Below are positions 28,706-38,324 of a stretch of DNA of 64,000 bases, one piece after another. Each line of letters starts with the position of its first letter. Position 1 is the first letter of the stretch. The notes beneath the pieces are model-generated. The model ran no database searches. It saw only the letters and a program-made list of their open reading frames with translations, and had not been told where the DNA came from. The stretch covers positions 545,799 to 609,798 of the forward strand of contig JAIEMV010000002.1 of NCBI GenBank assembly GCA_019751875.1, in the 5' to 3' direction. The translations under genes were made by a program, and so were the position numbers. Source of the stretch: Hyphomicrobium sp. GTDB taxonomy: Bacteria > Pseudomonadota > Alphaproteobacteria > Rhizobiales > Hyphomicrobiaceae.

Positions 28706-29728
28706 ATGCGCCGCCTGACTGCTGCTGCCATCGTTTTTTCGATCTGCCCGGGGCTTGTGGCTGGACCTGCTCTGGCTGCTGGAGGCGATCCGATCGGAGC
28801 GACGCTGTCCGTCGTCGACATCGTGACGGCGGCTTATAATCGCGACACGCGGACGCTCGCAGCCGGAGATGATGTGCGCCAGAACGAACTCATCGATGTG
28901 AGCAAAGATGGTTCGACGGAATTGAAGCTCAACGACGAGACAAAGCTGGCTCTCGGTCCCGGCGCGAAGCTGATGCTCGATAAGTTTGTTTACGATCCGG
29001 ACAAAGCGACAGGCGACATCGGTGTCGATCTCGTCGAGGGCGCGTTCCGATTCATGACCGGTGTGGCCAAGAAGCCGAGCTATGTGGTGAAGGTGCCGCG
29101 CGCGTCAATCACGGTGCGGGGAACGATCTTCGACGTCTATGTGCAAGAGGACGATGCGAGTTGGCTCCTGCTGCACGAAGGTGCGGTGACCGTATGCGAC
29201 GAGCGCGGGCGGTGCCGCGATCTGGACGAACCGGGCAAGCTCATTCAGATCACGAGTGCAGGTGACGTGCGGCCGCCGGCAAATTGGGCGAAGATCGACA
29301 AGGCGGTTCTGCCGTCGCTTGATAGCGCGTTTCCGTTCGTGAAGACGCCGCCGTCCATTGATCCTAATCCCGTTTTCACGCCGGAAACGCTGATCAAGCT
29401 CGGCGCGCTCGATCCGGATGTGCGGCCGCCGCGCCGGGTGCAGGATGACCCGCCGCCGCGTCGCACGAAGAAGCCGAAAACCGAAAAGGCCGAGGACAAG
29501 CCGGCCAAGAAGAAGCCGGCGAAGGTTGCCTCACCGTCGAAAGAAAAGCCGAAGAAGACGCGGCGCGCGAACAATGACGATGCTGCCGCGAAGGCGGCCC
29601 TGGGTCTGGCAATCGGTGTCGGTATTGGCATCGGTGTCGGTAAGATGGGCGGCGGTGGCGGACGGCGTGGCGGTGACAAGGGTGGCGGGAGTGGGCGGAT
29701 GCCATCTGAAAAGTACACACCGCGGTAA
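28706..29728 (+). CDS. Secreted FecR-domain protein
   Basis: The 340-residue protein starts at 28706, where an AGGGAG site lies 6 nt upstream and a signal peptide ends near PALAAGG. A FecR domain follows (about residues 70-165) with TELKLNDETKLALGPGAKLML and PRASITVRGTIFDVYVQED. Then comes a Pro/Lys-rich tail that ends in a Gly-rich stretch (GLAIGVGIGIGVGKMGGGGG). FecR domains in other contexts bind the periplasmic part of a signalling partner. Converges with the CHASE2 cyclase, 7 bp apart. Confidence 0.87.
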   Translation: MRRLTAAAIVFSICPGLVAGPALAAGGDPIGATLSVVDIVTAAYNRDTRTLAAGDDVRQNELIDVSKDGSTELKLNDETKLALGPGAKLMLDKFVYDPDKATGDIGVDLVEGAFRFMTGVAKKPSYVVKVPRASITVRGTIFDVYVQEDDASWLLLHEGAVTVCDERGRCRDLDEPGKLIQITSAGDVRPPANWAKIDKAVLPSLDSAFPFVKTPPSIDPNPVFTPETLIKLGALDPDVRPPRRVQDDPPPRRTKKPKTEKAEDKPAKKKPAKVASPSKEKPKKTRRANNDDAAAKAALGLAIGVGIGIGVGKMGGGGGRRGGDKGGGSGRMPSEKYTPR

Positions 29729-29735
29729 GTCTGAG

Positions 29736-31919
29736 CTAGGCGGGAAGGCGCTGCTCGGCGGCGTGCAGGACAACATCGGCTTCGATGACGCCACATGCCC
29801 GAGCGGCGACGATGTGGCGGCGGGCGGCAGGCATGTCTTTCGTCGCCATGGCTTGCGCGAATTCCAGGACGTGCCGTTTCAGGTCCTCCCAACGCGGATG
29901 ACGGGCGGCGGTCTCGTCGCCGATGACTGCAAACAGTTTTTCGCCGCGGTTCTTGCCGCGCAGGGTCGTGGTGGTGATTTCGACGATGGCGAAGTCGGCG
30001 GCGGCCGCTGCGGTCTGCTCGCCGATGATGATCGGCGTGCCGTAGGTCTTGGTCGTCTCTTCGATGCGTGAGGCGGTGTTCACGACATCGCCGAGGACGG
30101 AATAGTCGAACCGCTGCGGTGAACCGACGTTGCCGACGACACAGGAGCCGGTGTTGAGACCAATGCCGATCCGGATGGGCTCGGTGTTCTCGCCGCGCCT
30201 TGCGTTCATCGCGACGATTGCCGCTTGCATCGCAAGTGCTGTGCGGCAGGCCTGGCGTGCGTGGTCGGGATCGGTCAACGGCGCATTCCAGAAGGCCATG
30301 ACGGCGTCGCCCATGAATTTGTCGATGGTGCCGCGATGGGCGAGGATCTCGTCCGCGAGCGGGGTGAAAAGGGTGTTGATGAAGCTGACAAGTTCTTCGG
30401 CTGTCATGCCTTCGGAGAGGCGCGAGAAACCGCGGACGTCGGCGAAAAGGAGCGTGACGTCGCGAAGGTCGCCGCCCAGCTTGAGGCGATCAGGCGTGCG
30501 GGCGAGTTCTTCCACGACGGTGGGCGAAACGTAGTAGCCGAAGGCAGAGCGAATTCGGGCGCGGTCGGCTTCGGAGCGGACGTAGTTCGTCAGGGAGCCG
30601 ACGAGGTAGACCGCGAGCAGGGCGAGGGACGGGTAAACCGGATCTATGAGCAAGCCGTCGCGGTAGGCGAACCAAGACAAGCCGATGACACCTGCTATGG
30701 CAGCGAGCGTGAGGATGGCCGCGGCGACCGCGCCGGAGGTTGCGATGTAGCGGGCAACGGATTGCGAGCACGCTATCAGCAAAGCCGACAAGAGACCGGC
30801 GACCACGAGAAAGACGAGTTCGGCGCCTGTGGCCCAGGAGGGGCGGACGAGATGATCGCCAATGAGCATCTGCTCTAGTGCCTGGGCGTGAATCTCGACG
30901 CCGGCCAGCGCCGGCACCAGAGGCGTGGTGCGCAGGTCCATGAGCCCCGTGGCGCTGGTGCCGATAAAAATGAAGCGGCCTTCAATTTCGGATTTGTCGA
31001 CCCGGCCTGCGAGAAGATCGCGCGCGGAAATGCTGCGGCGCGGATCGGGCGGGGCAAATTTGAGCCAGAGTTCGCCTTGTGCGTCGGTCGGCAGGATCAC
31101 TTCACCGGCGCGAATGCTGTCGATGCCGGTCTGCTCGCCGAAGGAGAGAATGCCGCTGGCGCCCGATGAGCGGACGAGGATCGTTGTGCCGGCGCCTTGC
31201 GCGATGCGGATCGTTTCAAGGGACAGCGACGGATAGAGCTTGCCGCCGGCCGTGATGAGGAGGGGAACGCGGCGGACGACCTGATCGCTCTCGGGTATCC
31301 AGTTGACGGCACCGATGCCGGTTGCGGCCTCCGAGAGGACAGGCAGCGAACCGACCCCGCCAGCGAAGGACGGGACGAACAACATCGGGTCATCGCCGGC
31401 AATGGCGAAGGGCGCGCGCGGTTCGACGAGTTGACGGCTGACATCTCGTTCCCCGGCAAAACCCAGCACGACGGGAGCCTTGGAAATGGCGGCGGCGAGG
31501 ACGTCATCGTTGGAGGGCAAGCTCGCGGCCTTCTCACCGAGCGGTTCGAGGCCGGGGACTCGCGCGAGCTCTTTGGCGATATTCGACGCGTTCCATCGGT
31601 CGGGTTCGGCCAAGATGAGATCGACCGTGATGGTGCGGGCTCCGGCCTCGTTAAGACGCGTGATGATGTCGGCGAGGCGCGTGCGCGGCCAGGGCCATTG
31701 GCCAAATTCGGCCAGGGAGGCCTCGTCGATGTCGAGGATGCGAACCGGGAATGTTTCGTCAACGGGACGCGGCGCACTCGTCAGTAGGCTGTCGAAGATG
31801 GCAAGGCGCAGGCGCGCAACGGGGGTGGGGTCGAAGATGCGCAGCAGGACGGCGGCAGCCAGCACCACCCCCATCAGCACGACATACAACGGCTGGCGTT
31901 GCGCCACGATCATCCCCAC
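29736..31919 (-). CDS. CHASE2-domain adenylate cyclase (class III)
   Basis: The 727-residue protein has an N-terminal helix, an extracytoplasmic CHASE2 sensor domain (about residues 35-345), three membrane helices (about 365-455) and a C-terminal class III cyclase domain. The catalytic domain has both metal-binding segments (LLFADVRGFSRLSEG, IDKFMGDAVMAFW) and the VLGDVVNTASRIEET segment with the transition-state Asn and Arg. The Lys in DKFMGD favours ATP over GTP. It should make cAMP in response to an external cue. CHASE2 and FecR proteins are often encoded together; here they are convergent. Confidence 0.93.
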   Translation of the reverse strand: MGMIVAQRQPLYVVLMGVVLAAAVLLRIFDPTPVARLRLAIFDSLLTSAPRPVDETFPVRILDIDEASLAEFGQWPWPRTRLADIITRLNEAGARTITVDLILAEPDRWNASNIAKELARVPGLEPLGEKAASLPSNDDVLAAAISKAPVVLGFAGERDVSRQLVEPRAPFAIAGDDPMLFVPSFAGGVGSLPVLSEAATGIGAVNWIPESDQVVRRVPLLITAGGKLYPSLSLETIRIAQGAGTTILVRSSGASGILSFGEQTGIDSIRAGEVILPTDAQGELWLKFAPPDPRRSISARDLLAGRVDKSEIEGRFIFIGTSATGLMDLRTTPLVPALAGVEIHAQALEQMLIGDHLVRPSWATGAELVFLVVAGLLSALLIACSQSVARYIATSGAVAAAILTLAAIAGVIGLSWFAYRDGLLIDPVYPSLALLAVYLVGSLTNYVRSEADRARIRSAFGYYVSPTVVEELARTPDRLKLGGDLRDVTLLFADVRGFSRLSEGMTAEELVSFINTLFTPLADEILAHRGTIDKFMGDAVMAFWNAPLTDPDHARQACRTALAMQAAIVAMNARRGENTEPIRIGIGLNTGSCVVGNVGSPQRFDYSVLGDVVNTASRIEETTKTYGTPIIIGEQTAAAAADFAIVEITTTTLRGKNRGEKLFAVIGDETAARHPRWEDLKRHVLEFAQAMATKDMPAARRHIVAARACGVIEADVVLHAAEQRLPA

Positions 31920-31992
31920 TGCCCGGCAAACATCGTAGCGCTTTCCTAGGTGACTCCGCCAGTTGCGAGGTTATCCACAGCGCGCGTTAGAC

Positions 31993-32178
31993 TCACATGG
32001 AATGTAACGCAGGGGTGTCACGTTCTCCTGGCATCTGCGAACGGCGGATGGCCTGAGCGAGTAGTTTGCGTAGCGTGTGCGTGTTGGAGTATCGGCCTTC
32101 CACGAGCAGCAGAATGCCCCGTCCCGGAAGTAATGCGTAGCCCTCGACGGGGCCAAATGGCCGGGAGGACCTTCCCAT
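31993..32178 (-). CDS. Possible small protein with its ribosome binding site and ATG in a hairpin
   Basis: The minus strand encodes a 61-residue peptide, MGRSSRPFGPVEGYALLPGR to the stop at 31993. A strong site GGGAGG lies 6 nt before the ATG, but both are part of a 13-bp palindrome: the site is in the stem and the ATG in the loop. In the same place the plus strand reads as a textbook terminator. I do not recognise the peptide. Third-position GC looks lower than in the neighbouring genes. The ORF track shows it only as the end of a longer frame (31993..32664). Confidence 0.4.
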   Translation of the reverse strand: MGRSSRPFGPVEGYALLPGRGILLLVEGRYSNTHTLRKLLAQAIRRSQMPGERDTPALHSM

Positions 32179-32202
32179 GAGGTCCTCCCGGCTTTGTTTT
32201 TT
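32160..32202 (+). terminator. Strong hairpin with T-run, no gene upstream on this strand
   Basis: GCCGGGAGGACCT / AGGTCCTCCCGGC (13 bp) with a 7-nt loop, followed by TTTGTTTTTT on the plus strand. No plus-strand gene precedes it, so it either ends an unannotated small RNA (another stem, GCCCCGTC/GACGGGGC, lies about 20 nt before it) or is the leader hairpin of the minus-strand small ORF. It lies about 160 bp before prfC. Confidence 0.7.
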
Positions 32203-32359
32203 ATCCGAGTGCGGCTGCAACGCATTACGTGACCGCGCCGTCCGAAGCATGTATAGGGGGCCGGCGCTGCCGGACCTTTTGCCCGCCAATCGTCTGGGCC
32301 TCAGCCGCCGCGCGACTTCAACCCCAGCGACGAGGCGGGACGTGTCCGACGACGCACGC

Positions 32360-33994
32360 ATGACCGATATTTCAGCGCCTGCTCCGACGCCCGGTGGTGC
32401 GCCGGGGAGCGTGCTGCAGCGGGAGATCGCGCGGCGGCGGACGTTCGCCATCATCTCGCATCCCGACGCCGGCAAGACGACGCTGACAGAAAAGCTCCTG
32501 CTGTTCGGAGGCGCCATACAGCTCGCAGGCCAAGTGAAGGCGAAGAAGGACAAGCAGAACACACGCTCCGACTGGATGGCCATCGAGCGGGCGCGCGGCA
32601 TCTCCGTCGTGACGTCCGTGATGACGTTCGAATACGGCGATGCGGTTCTCAACCTGCTCGACACGCCGGGCCACGAGGATTTCTCCGACCAGACCTATCG
32701 CACGCTGACGGCCGTCGACAGCGCTATCATGGTCATCGACGCAGCGAAGGGCATCGAGAGCCGGACGCGCAAGCTCTTCGAGATTTGCCGCCTGCGCGAT
32801 ATCCCGATCGTGACGTTCATCAACAAGCTCGACCGCGAGACGCGGGAGCCGATCGAACTGCTCGATGAGATTGCGAATATCCTGGCCCTCGACACGGCGC
32901 CGATGAACTGGCCGATCGGGCGTGGCCGGGAATTCCGCGGGACGTACGATCTCTACAAGCCGAGGATCACGCGACTGGACGACGAGGGCGTCGATGTGCC
33001 GGTTTCGGGGCCGGACGACCCGGTTTTCGAGACGCTGCTGACGGAAGACGGTGCTGTGGAGCGCTGGCGCGATGAGGTCAGCCTCGTCGAGGAAGCTTGC
33101 AACAAGTTCGATCTGGAGGCCTTCCGGCATGGCACGCTGACGCCGGTTTACTTCGGTTCGGCTTTGAAAAACTTCGGCGTGCGGCATCTGCTGGATGCGC
33201 TCGTGGCTTTTGCGCCGCCGCCGCGCAGCTTGCGTGCCGCGACACGTACGGTGGAAGCGGATGAGCCGCGGATGAGCGGCATCATCTTCAAGATCCAGGC
33301 GAACATGGATCCGAACCATCGTGACCGCATGGCGTTCATGCGCGTCGTATCCGGCAAGCTCAATCGCGGCATGCGGGTGAAGATCGTGCGTACGGACAAG
33401 ACGCTGGCGCTGGCGGCACCGCAGTTCTTCTTCGCGCAGGATCGCTCGCTGGCTGAGGTTGCTTACGCGGGCGATGTGGTCGGCGTTCCGAACCGCGGGA
33501 TGCTGCGCATCGGCGATGCTTTGACCGAAGGCGAGGATATCACTTTTCTCGGCATTCCCAGTTTTGCGCCGGAAATTCTACGCCGCGTGCGCCTGGAAGA
33601 TGCCATCCGCGCCAAAAAGCTGCGCGAAGCGCTGATGGAGATGGCGGAAGAGGGCGTCGTGCAGGTGTTCAACCCGGTCGATGGCTCGCAGCCGATCGTG
33701 GGTGTCATCGGTGCGCTGCAACTCGACGTGCTCGAGGACCGGCTGAAGAACGAATATAATCTACCGGTCGTCTTCGAGAGCTGCCCTTATGAAGTGGTTC
33801 GGTGGTTCACGTCGGACGACAAGGCGGCGCTGGAAGCGTTCGCGGCCAAGAACAAGTCGGCGATCGCAACCGACCTCGACGGCGATCGGGTTTATCTGGC
33901 GCAGAGCCAGTTCAGCCTCGGCTGGGCTACGGATAAAAATCCGGCGATCAGGTTCCAGGACATCAAGACCAACGACGGGCAGAGCACGGCGTAG
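32360..33994 (+). CDS. prfC: Peptide chain release factor 3
   Basis: RF3 is a GTPase that recycles RF1/RF2 from the ribosome. I chose ATG 32360 (MTDISAPAPT); the open frame upstream is unlike the family. G1 is AIISHPDAGKTTLTEK, followed by switch I RGISVVTSV, G3 LLDTPGHEDFS and G4 FINKLDRE, then beta-barrel domains II and III. EF-G-like overall but lacking domains IV and V, about 544 residues, as expected for RF3. Confidence 0.95.
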   Translation: MTDISAPAPTPGGAPGSVLQREIARRRTFAIISHPDAGKTTLTEKLLLFGGAIQLAGQVKAKKDKQNTRSDWMAIERARGISVVTSVMTFEYGDAVLNLLDTPGHEDFSDQTYRTLTAVDSAIMVIDAAKGIESRTRKLFEICRLRDIPIVTFINKLDRETREPIELLDEIANILALDTAPMNWPIGRGREFRGTYDLYKPRITRLDDEGVDVPVSGPDDPVFETLLTEDGAVERWRDEVSLVEEACNKFDLEAFRHGTLTPVYFGSALKNFGVRHLLDALVAFAPPPRSLRAATRTVEADEPRMSGIIFKIQANMDPNHRDRMAFMRVVSGKLNRGMRVKIVRTDKTLALAAPQFFFAQDRSLAEVAYAGDVVGVPNRGMLRIGDALTEGEDITFLGIPSFAPEILRRVRLEDAIRAKKLREALMEMAEEGVVQVFNPVDGSQPIVGVIGALQLDVLEDRLKNEYNLPVVFESCPYEVVRWFTSDDKAALEAFAAKNKSAIATDLDGDRVYLAQSQFSLGWATDKNPAIRFQDIKTNDGQSTA

Positions 33995-33996
33995 CA

Positions 33997-35130
33997 TCAG
34001 GGAAGCGCGGCTGTACGGTAGAGCTTGATGCGCAGGCCGCCGTGCAGGACGGGTTCGGCCGTCAGCGAGAACGGCAGGCCCGTGGCGTTGGCGAGGTTGT
34101 CGTCACTGGTGACGAGGCCGACGCGCCAACCGGGGAAGCGGGTCATCAGAGTGTGGCCGAGCGCGCGATAGAGCGGGCGGAGTTTGTTGGTCTCGCCAAG
34201 CCGATCGCCATAGGGCGGGTTGACGATCACGAGGCCGGACGGTCCGTCGGGCGCTGTCAGTTCCTGGACGGATGTTTCAGCGAATTCGGTGAAGGCGGAG
34301 ACGCCAGCGCGTTCGGCATTGGCGCGGCTCATGCGGATGGCGCCAGAATCGCGGTCACGGCCGTAGAAGCGATGTGTGGGTGTCTGGGTGGTGCCTGCGG
34401 TGCGCATTGCATCCCAAGTGGCCGCATCGAAGGTTGCCAATTTTTCGAAGGCGAAGGTGCGCGAGCGACCGGGCTTCAGACCAGCGGCAATCTCGGCGGC
34501 CTCGATGACGAACGTCCCGGAGCCGCACATGGGATCGAGGACCGGTTCGCTGCCCGTGTAGCCGCACTGGCGCAGAAAAAGTGCGGCCATGGTTTCGCGC
34601 ATGGGAGCTTTGGCCACGGCTTCCTTGTGGCCGCGCTTGTGGAGCGGTTCGCCGGACGTATCGACTGCAATCGTGCAGATATCATTCTCGATGCGGGCCT
34701 TGATGGCAACGTCGGCATCGTTGGAGATGGGGGCGCCCAATTCTTCCTGGATTGCGCGGGCGATGCGTTGGGCGGCGGCGCCCGAGTGATAGATGCGCGA
34801 TGACTTGCAGGAGGCTTCAATGCGGACGGGCACGTCGCGGCGCAGGATGGTGCTCCATGGAACCTGCCGCGCACGCGTATCGAGTTTCGCCAAGTGGACG
34901 ACGCGAAACTGGTCGATGCGGGCGAGGATGCGGCTGGGGCCGCGCAGTTCGAGATTGGCGCGCCAAACTTCGGGCCAGCCGCCCTTGATCGTGACGCCAC
35001 CAGAGACAGTCTTGGCTGTGAAGCCGTGCGCGCGCGCTTCGGCGCACAGAGGGCCTCCTAAACCGGGAACGGCGACGAGAAAGATTTCGAATTCGCTCGT
35101 CCTCGGAGCAGCGATCTGTCCGTCACTCAC
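33997..35130 (-). CDS. THUMP-domain RNA methyltransferase (RlmL/YpsC family)
   Basis: The track ORF begins inside bamB; the real start is the GTG at 35130, which overlaps the bamB stop (GTGA) and gives VSDGQIAAPRTSEFEIF. The N-terminal part is a THUMP-containing RNA-binding region with KSSRIYHSGAAAQRIARAI. The methyltransferase core has the SAM motif DPMCGSGTFVIEAAEI and the N6-adenine/guanine catalytic motif IVNPPYGDRLGE. This architecture modifies 23S rRNA (m2G or similar) in E. coli RlmL and YpsC. Translational coupling to bamB is clear. About 377 residues. Confidence 0.88.
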   Translation of the reverse strand: MSDGQIAAPRTSEFEIFLVAVPGLGGPLCAEARAHGFTAKTVSGGVTIKGGWPEVWRANLELRGPSRILARIDQFRVVHLAKLDTRARQVPWSTILRRDVPVRIEASCKSSRIYHSGAAAQRIARAIQEELGAPISNDADVAIKARIENDICTIAVDTSGEPLHKRGHKEAVAKAPMRETMAALFLRQCGYTGSEPVLDPMCGSGTFVIEAAEIAAGLKPGRSRTFAFEKLATFDAATWDAMRTAGTTQTPTHRFYGRDRDSGAIRMSRANAERAGVSAFTEFAETSVQELTAPDGPSGLVIVNPPYGDRLGETNKLRPLYRALGHTLMTRFPGWRVGLVTSDDNLANATGLPFSLTAEPVLHGGLRIKLYRTAALP

Positions 35131-36533
35131 TGCAGGGCGATGAGTTTGGCGTCGTCGGTGAGAAGATACATGCGGCCACCGGCGACGATGGGGGCGATGT
35201 AGGAGCCGGAGCCGATGTTTTGCTGTCCAAGAACACGGCCGGCGGTCGGATCGATAGTGGCTAGGAGGCCCTTCGACGAAACGGCCCAGAGCTGGTTGCC
35301 GGCGAGCACGGGACCGGACCATGCGCCGCTGGTGGGCAGCTTCGTGGTCCATTGGATTTTGCCGTCGCGCTTCGAGACGGCCATGATCTGCGCTCGCGTA
35401 TCGACAATGAACACGCTTTCGCCTGCGACCCAAGGTGTCTGGGTGCCTGGAGCGTTGAGCGACCAAATCCGTTCGCCGGTCTTGGCGTTGGTCGCCGTCA
35501 TTCGGCCTGCGTGACCTATGGCGTACACGACGCCGTTCTCGATTGCCGGGCGGGCCGCGTCCGTCATCGAGGCGAACTGGCTCTCGGTACGGGTGCGGGT
35601 CAGACTTTCCGACCAGACCGGGCTGCCGTCGAGTATCTTGAGGCCGAGAACGTCGCCAGTGGGATAGGGAACGGCGACGATCTCCCCTTCAACGGCGGGG
35701 CTGGCATTGAGGGACAGCGAGGCTTGGCTGGGAAGCCCGCGCGCAGACCAGAGTTCGGCACCGTCGATACCCGAAAGGCAGTAGAAACGTCCTTCGGTGG
35801 TCAGCACGAAGACCCGGTCGCCGACAGCGGTGGGTGAAGAGCGGATGGGCGCGCCGAGGTTCTTCTCCCACAGGCGCTTGCCGGTTGCAGGGTCGAGCGC
35901 GATGACGGCCCCAAAACCGGTGGCGCCAAAGATGCGGCCGTTGTCGGACGCGAGGCCACCGCCGTACCCGCCGCCGTCACCTCCGCCGAGGGAGAACAGG
36001 CTTCCCGCCGAGAAACTCGAGAAGCCGCCGGCCTGGGCGGTTTGGGGCGGTGTCGGCGCCAAACTTTGTCGCCAGATCTGAGAGCCGCCAGAAATGGAGA
36101 AAGCGGTGGCGGTGCCCTCGGCATCTAGCGTGAACACGCGACCACCGGCCACGATAGGGCTGGCTATGACGCGGCCCTTGCCGCTCGAGCCTGAGCCGGC
36201 GCTCGAACGCCAGACTTCGCGCGGCGCTGTGGAAAGTGCGAGATTGCCTAGCACGTTTGAAGGCGCGCCGCCGGGCTGCGTCCAATCTTCGTTGGCGATG
36301 GGCGCGGGAACGACGATCGGCGCGGATGCATCCGCAAGCTCGCCTGGAACTTTCTCGTTTGCCGGCAGAACAGGAATGCGGCGACCCGGTAGCGGAGCCT
36401 GCGTTTCCTTGAACGGGTTCAGTTTGCCAACATCGGGCAGGCTCGGGAGGCTGTCAGAGGAGCAGCCTGCCAGCGCGCAGGCGCTCAGCCCTACGAGGGC
36501 AAGCGCGCGATGCACGGGGCGGGGCCGAACCAT
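35127..36533 (-). CDS. bamB: BamB-like PQQ-repeat lipoprotein (outer membrane assembly)
   Basis: The 468-residue protein has a lipobox (ACALAGC) at about residues 17-23. The rest is a beta-propeller of repeated blades, seen as RVFTLDAEGTATAF, ATGFGAVIALDPATGKRLWEKNL, GRFYCLSGIDGAELW and MTATNAKTGERIWSL. BamB binds BamA in the machine that inserts outer membrane beta-barrels. The order YfgM-like gene then bamB is conserved in alphaproteobacteria, but the usual next gene, der, is absent here and lies at 51 kb. The YfgM-like gene ends 11 bp upstream. Confidence 0.9.
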   Translation of the reverse strand: MVRPRPVHRALALVGLSACALAGCSSDSLPSLPDVGKLNPFKETQAPLPGRRIPVLPANEKVPGELADASAPIVVPAPIANEDWTQPGGAPSNVLGNLALSTAPREVWRSSAGSGSSGKGRVIASPIVAGGRVFTLDAEGTATAFSISGGSQIWRQSLAPTPPQTAQAGGFSSFSAGSLFSLGGGDGGGYGGGLASDNGRIFGATGFGAVIALDPATGKRLWEKNLGAPIRSSPTAVGDRVFVLTTEGRFYCLSGIDGAELWSARGLPSQASLSLNASPAVEGEIVAVPYPTGDVLGLKILDGSPVWSESLTRTRTESQFASMTDAARPAIENGVVYAIGHAGRMTATNAKTGERIWSLNAPGTQTPWVAGESVFIVDTRAQIMAVSKRDGKIQWTTKLPTSGAWSGPVLAGNQLWAVSSKGLLATIDPTAGRVLGQQNIGSGSYIAPIVAGGRMYLLTDDAKLIALQ

Positions 36534-36544
36534 CCTAATCTCCT

Positions 36545-37309
36545 CTACTTGCCTCCTTGTGCCGGTGTTTCGGCGGGAGGCGTCGATGTCTGCTCCTTGG
36601 CAGGCGTTTGCGGCACCGTCGCGGCAGGGGCTGCTGCTGTTTTTCCGGCGTCGGCCGAGGCCATCGCCGCCAAAATCAGCTGGATGCGATCGAGAGCCGC
36701 GCGGGGCGTTTCCGGATCGGCCAGCAGCGGCGTCAACTGCGCACGCGCGTCATCGAACTTGCCAGCCTTGAAGGCGGCTGTGCCAAGTAGCTCACGGGCC
36801 TGAAAACGCCAGGCCGTCGAACCCTCTGCCACTGGCTTGAGCCGATTCTGAAGCTCGGTAAAGTCGGCCTGCCCAAGGCGCAACGCAGCAGCCTGAAGGA
36901 GGGCGAAGGTCTTGATGTCGGCATCGGCGGAGGGGCTGGTCGCAAGTGCTTCGAACACCGCCAGAGCGTCCTGGGGGCGATTTGCCTTGAGATGGATGCC
37001 GGCCAGCTGCAACTGGGCCAAAGACGCGTAACCCGCGTGCCCGCTTGCCAAAACTTCTGAGAGCGCCTTTTGAGCTTCGTCCGTTTTGCTCTGCTCGATG
37101 AGCGTCACGGCGGCATCGTAACGGGCGCCATTTTCGGCAGCGAAGCTCTTTTTTCGCTGCTCGTAGACCTGGTACCCGCCGACCGCCAAAACGAGCGCGG
37201 CGGCTGCGCCCAGCACATACGTGCCATACTGTTCCCACAGCTTTTCTAGTTTTTCGCGCCGCAGTTCCTCGTCGATCTCACGGGACAGCGCGTCGTTCTT
37301 GTCGACCAT
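36545..37309 (-). CDS. YfgM-like membrane-anchored tetratricopeptide protein
   Basis: The 254-residue protein has an acidic, helical N-terminus (LSREIDEELRREKLEKLWEQYGTYVLG), one membrane helix at about residues 31-47 and a TPR-like helical repeat region to about 220. The C-terminus is Pro/Thr-rich. This matches YfgM/DUF2133, an inner-membrane protein that assists proteins leaving the Sec translocon in E. coli. It is upstream of bamB in the same operon. Confidence 0.85.
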   Translation of the reverse strand: MVDKNDALSREIDEELRREKLEKLWEQYGTYVLGAAAALVLAVGGYQVYEQRKKSFAAENGARYDAAVTLIEQSKTDEAQKALSEVLASGHAGYASLAQLQLAGIHLKANRPQDALAVFEALATSPSADADIKTFALLQAAALRLGQADFTELQNRLKPVAEGSTAWRFQARELLGTAAFKAGKFDDARAQLTPLLADPETPRAALDRIQLILAAMASADAGKTAAAPAATVPQTPAKEQTSTPPAETPAQGGK

Positions 37310-37460
37310 CGGGGCTTTCGTCCTTCGGTGTGGCTCGGTTTGGGCGCATTGATAGTGTCAACCTACGGCGGTGCAACCATTTTCGCGGCGCAGTTCGGCG
37401 CGGATGAGGTTGGGTGGCATCTCGCCCCGCTCAAGCCTCGCGCGGGAAAGGGTTTTTTGT

Positions 37461-38324
37461 CTATTTGACAGGCTTCGGCGCTGTTGATGCCGGTTCGGCG
37501 TTCGGTTCGTCCTTCATGGCGTAGGTGTGGGCGGGCTCGGGAAAACGGCGGGCCCGGACCTCCTCGGAGTACGACTTGATCGCGCCCTCGATGGCCGCAC
37601 CGATGCGGCCGAATTCCTTCACGAACTTCGGTACGCGAGGACTGAGGCCGAGCATATCTTCCATTACTAGGATCTGGCCGTCGCAGGCGGCGGAGGCACC
37701 GATGCCGATCGTCGGGATGGGCACTGACGCGGTGATCCGCTCGGCCAGCGGCTCGGCTATCGCTTCGAGGACCACGGCGAAAGCGCCGGCTTCAGCGACC
37801 AACCTGGCGTCCTCTTCCAGGGCGGCCCATTGGTCGCGCGTGCGCCCTTGGGTTTTCCAGCCGCCGAGCACATTGATCGCTTGCGGGGTCAGACCGATGT
37901 GGGCCATGACCGGGATCCCTCGCTCGACGAGGTAGCGGATCGTCTCGGCGGTGCGGCGGCCGCCTTCAAGTTTGACCGCACCACAGTCGGTTTCCTTCAT
38001 CACCCGGGCAGCGTTGCGGAAAGCGACCGACGGGCTTTCTTCGTAGGTGCCGAACGGCATGTCGATGACGACGAGTGCTTGGCGCGCGCCGCGCACAACG
38101 GCTTTGCCGTGCATGATCATCAGGTCAAGCGGCACGGGAACGGTGGTCTCGTAGCCGTGCATGACCATGCCGAGGCTGTCGCCGACGAGCAGGAAATCAC
38201 AATATTTGTCGGCGATGGCGGCGGTGTGCGCGTGATAAGCTGTCAGCGCGACGACCGGGCGCTCGCCTTTCAGCGCGGCGATATCCGGCGCCATCAGTCT
38301 GGGGGAGGGTTTCTGGATGGACAT
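37461..38324 (-). CDS. panB: 3-methyl-2-oxobutanoate hydroxymethyltransferase
   Basis: PanB adds a hydroxymethyl group from methylene-THF to alpha-ketoisovalerate, the first committed step of pantothenate synthesis. The 287-residue protein shows [20 protein letters not shown] with the Mg-binding Asp, [20 protein letters not shown] and [13 protein letters not shown], then [21 protein letters not shown]. Length is normal apart from a Pro/Ala-rich tail. No pantothenate gene lies beside it. Confidence 0.97.
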   Translation of the reverse strand: MSIQKPSPRLMAPDIAALKGERPVVALTAYHAHTAAIADKYCDFLLVGDSLGMVMHGYETTVPVPLDLMIMHGKAVVRGARQALVVIDMPFGTYEESPSVAFRNAARVMKETDCGAVKLEGGRRTAETIRYLVERGIPVMAHIGLTPQAINVLGGWKTQGRTRDQWAALEEDARLVAEAGAFAVVLEAIAEPLAERITASVPIPTIGIGASAACDGQILVMEDMLGLSPRVPKFVKEFGRIGAAIEGAIKSYSEEVRARRFPEPAHTYAMKDEPNAEPASTAPKPVK

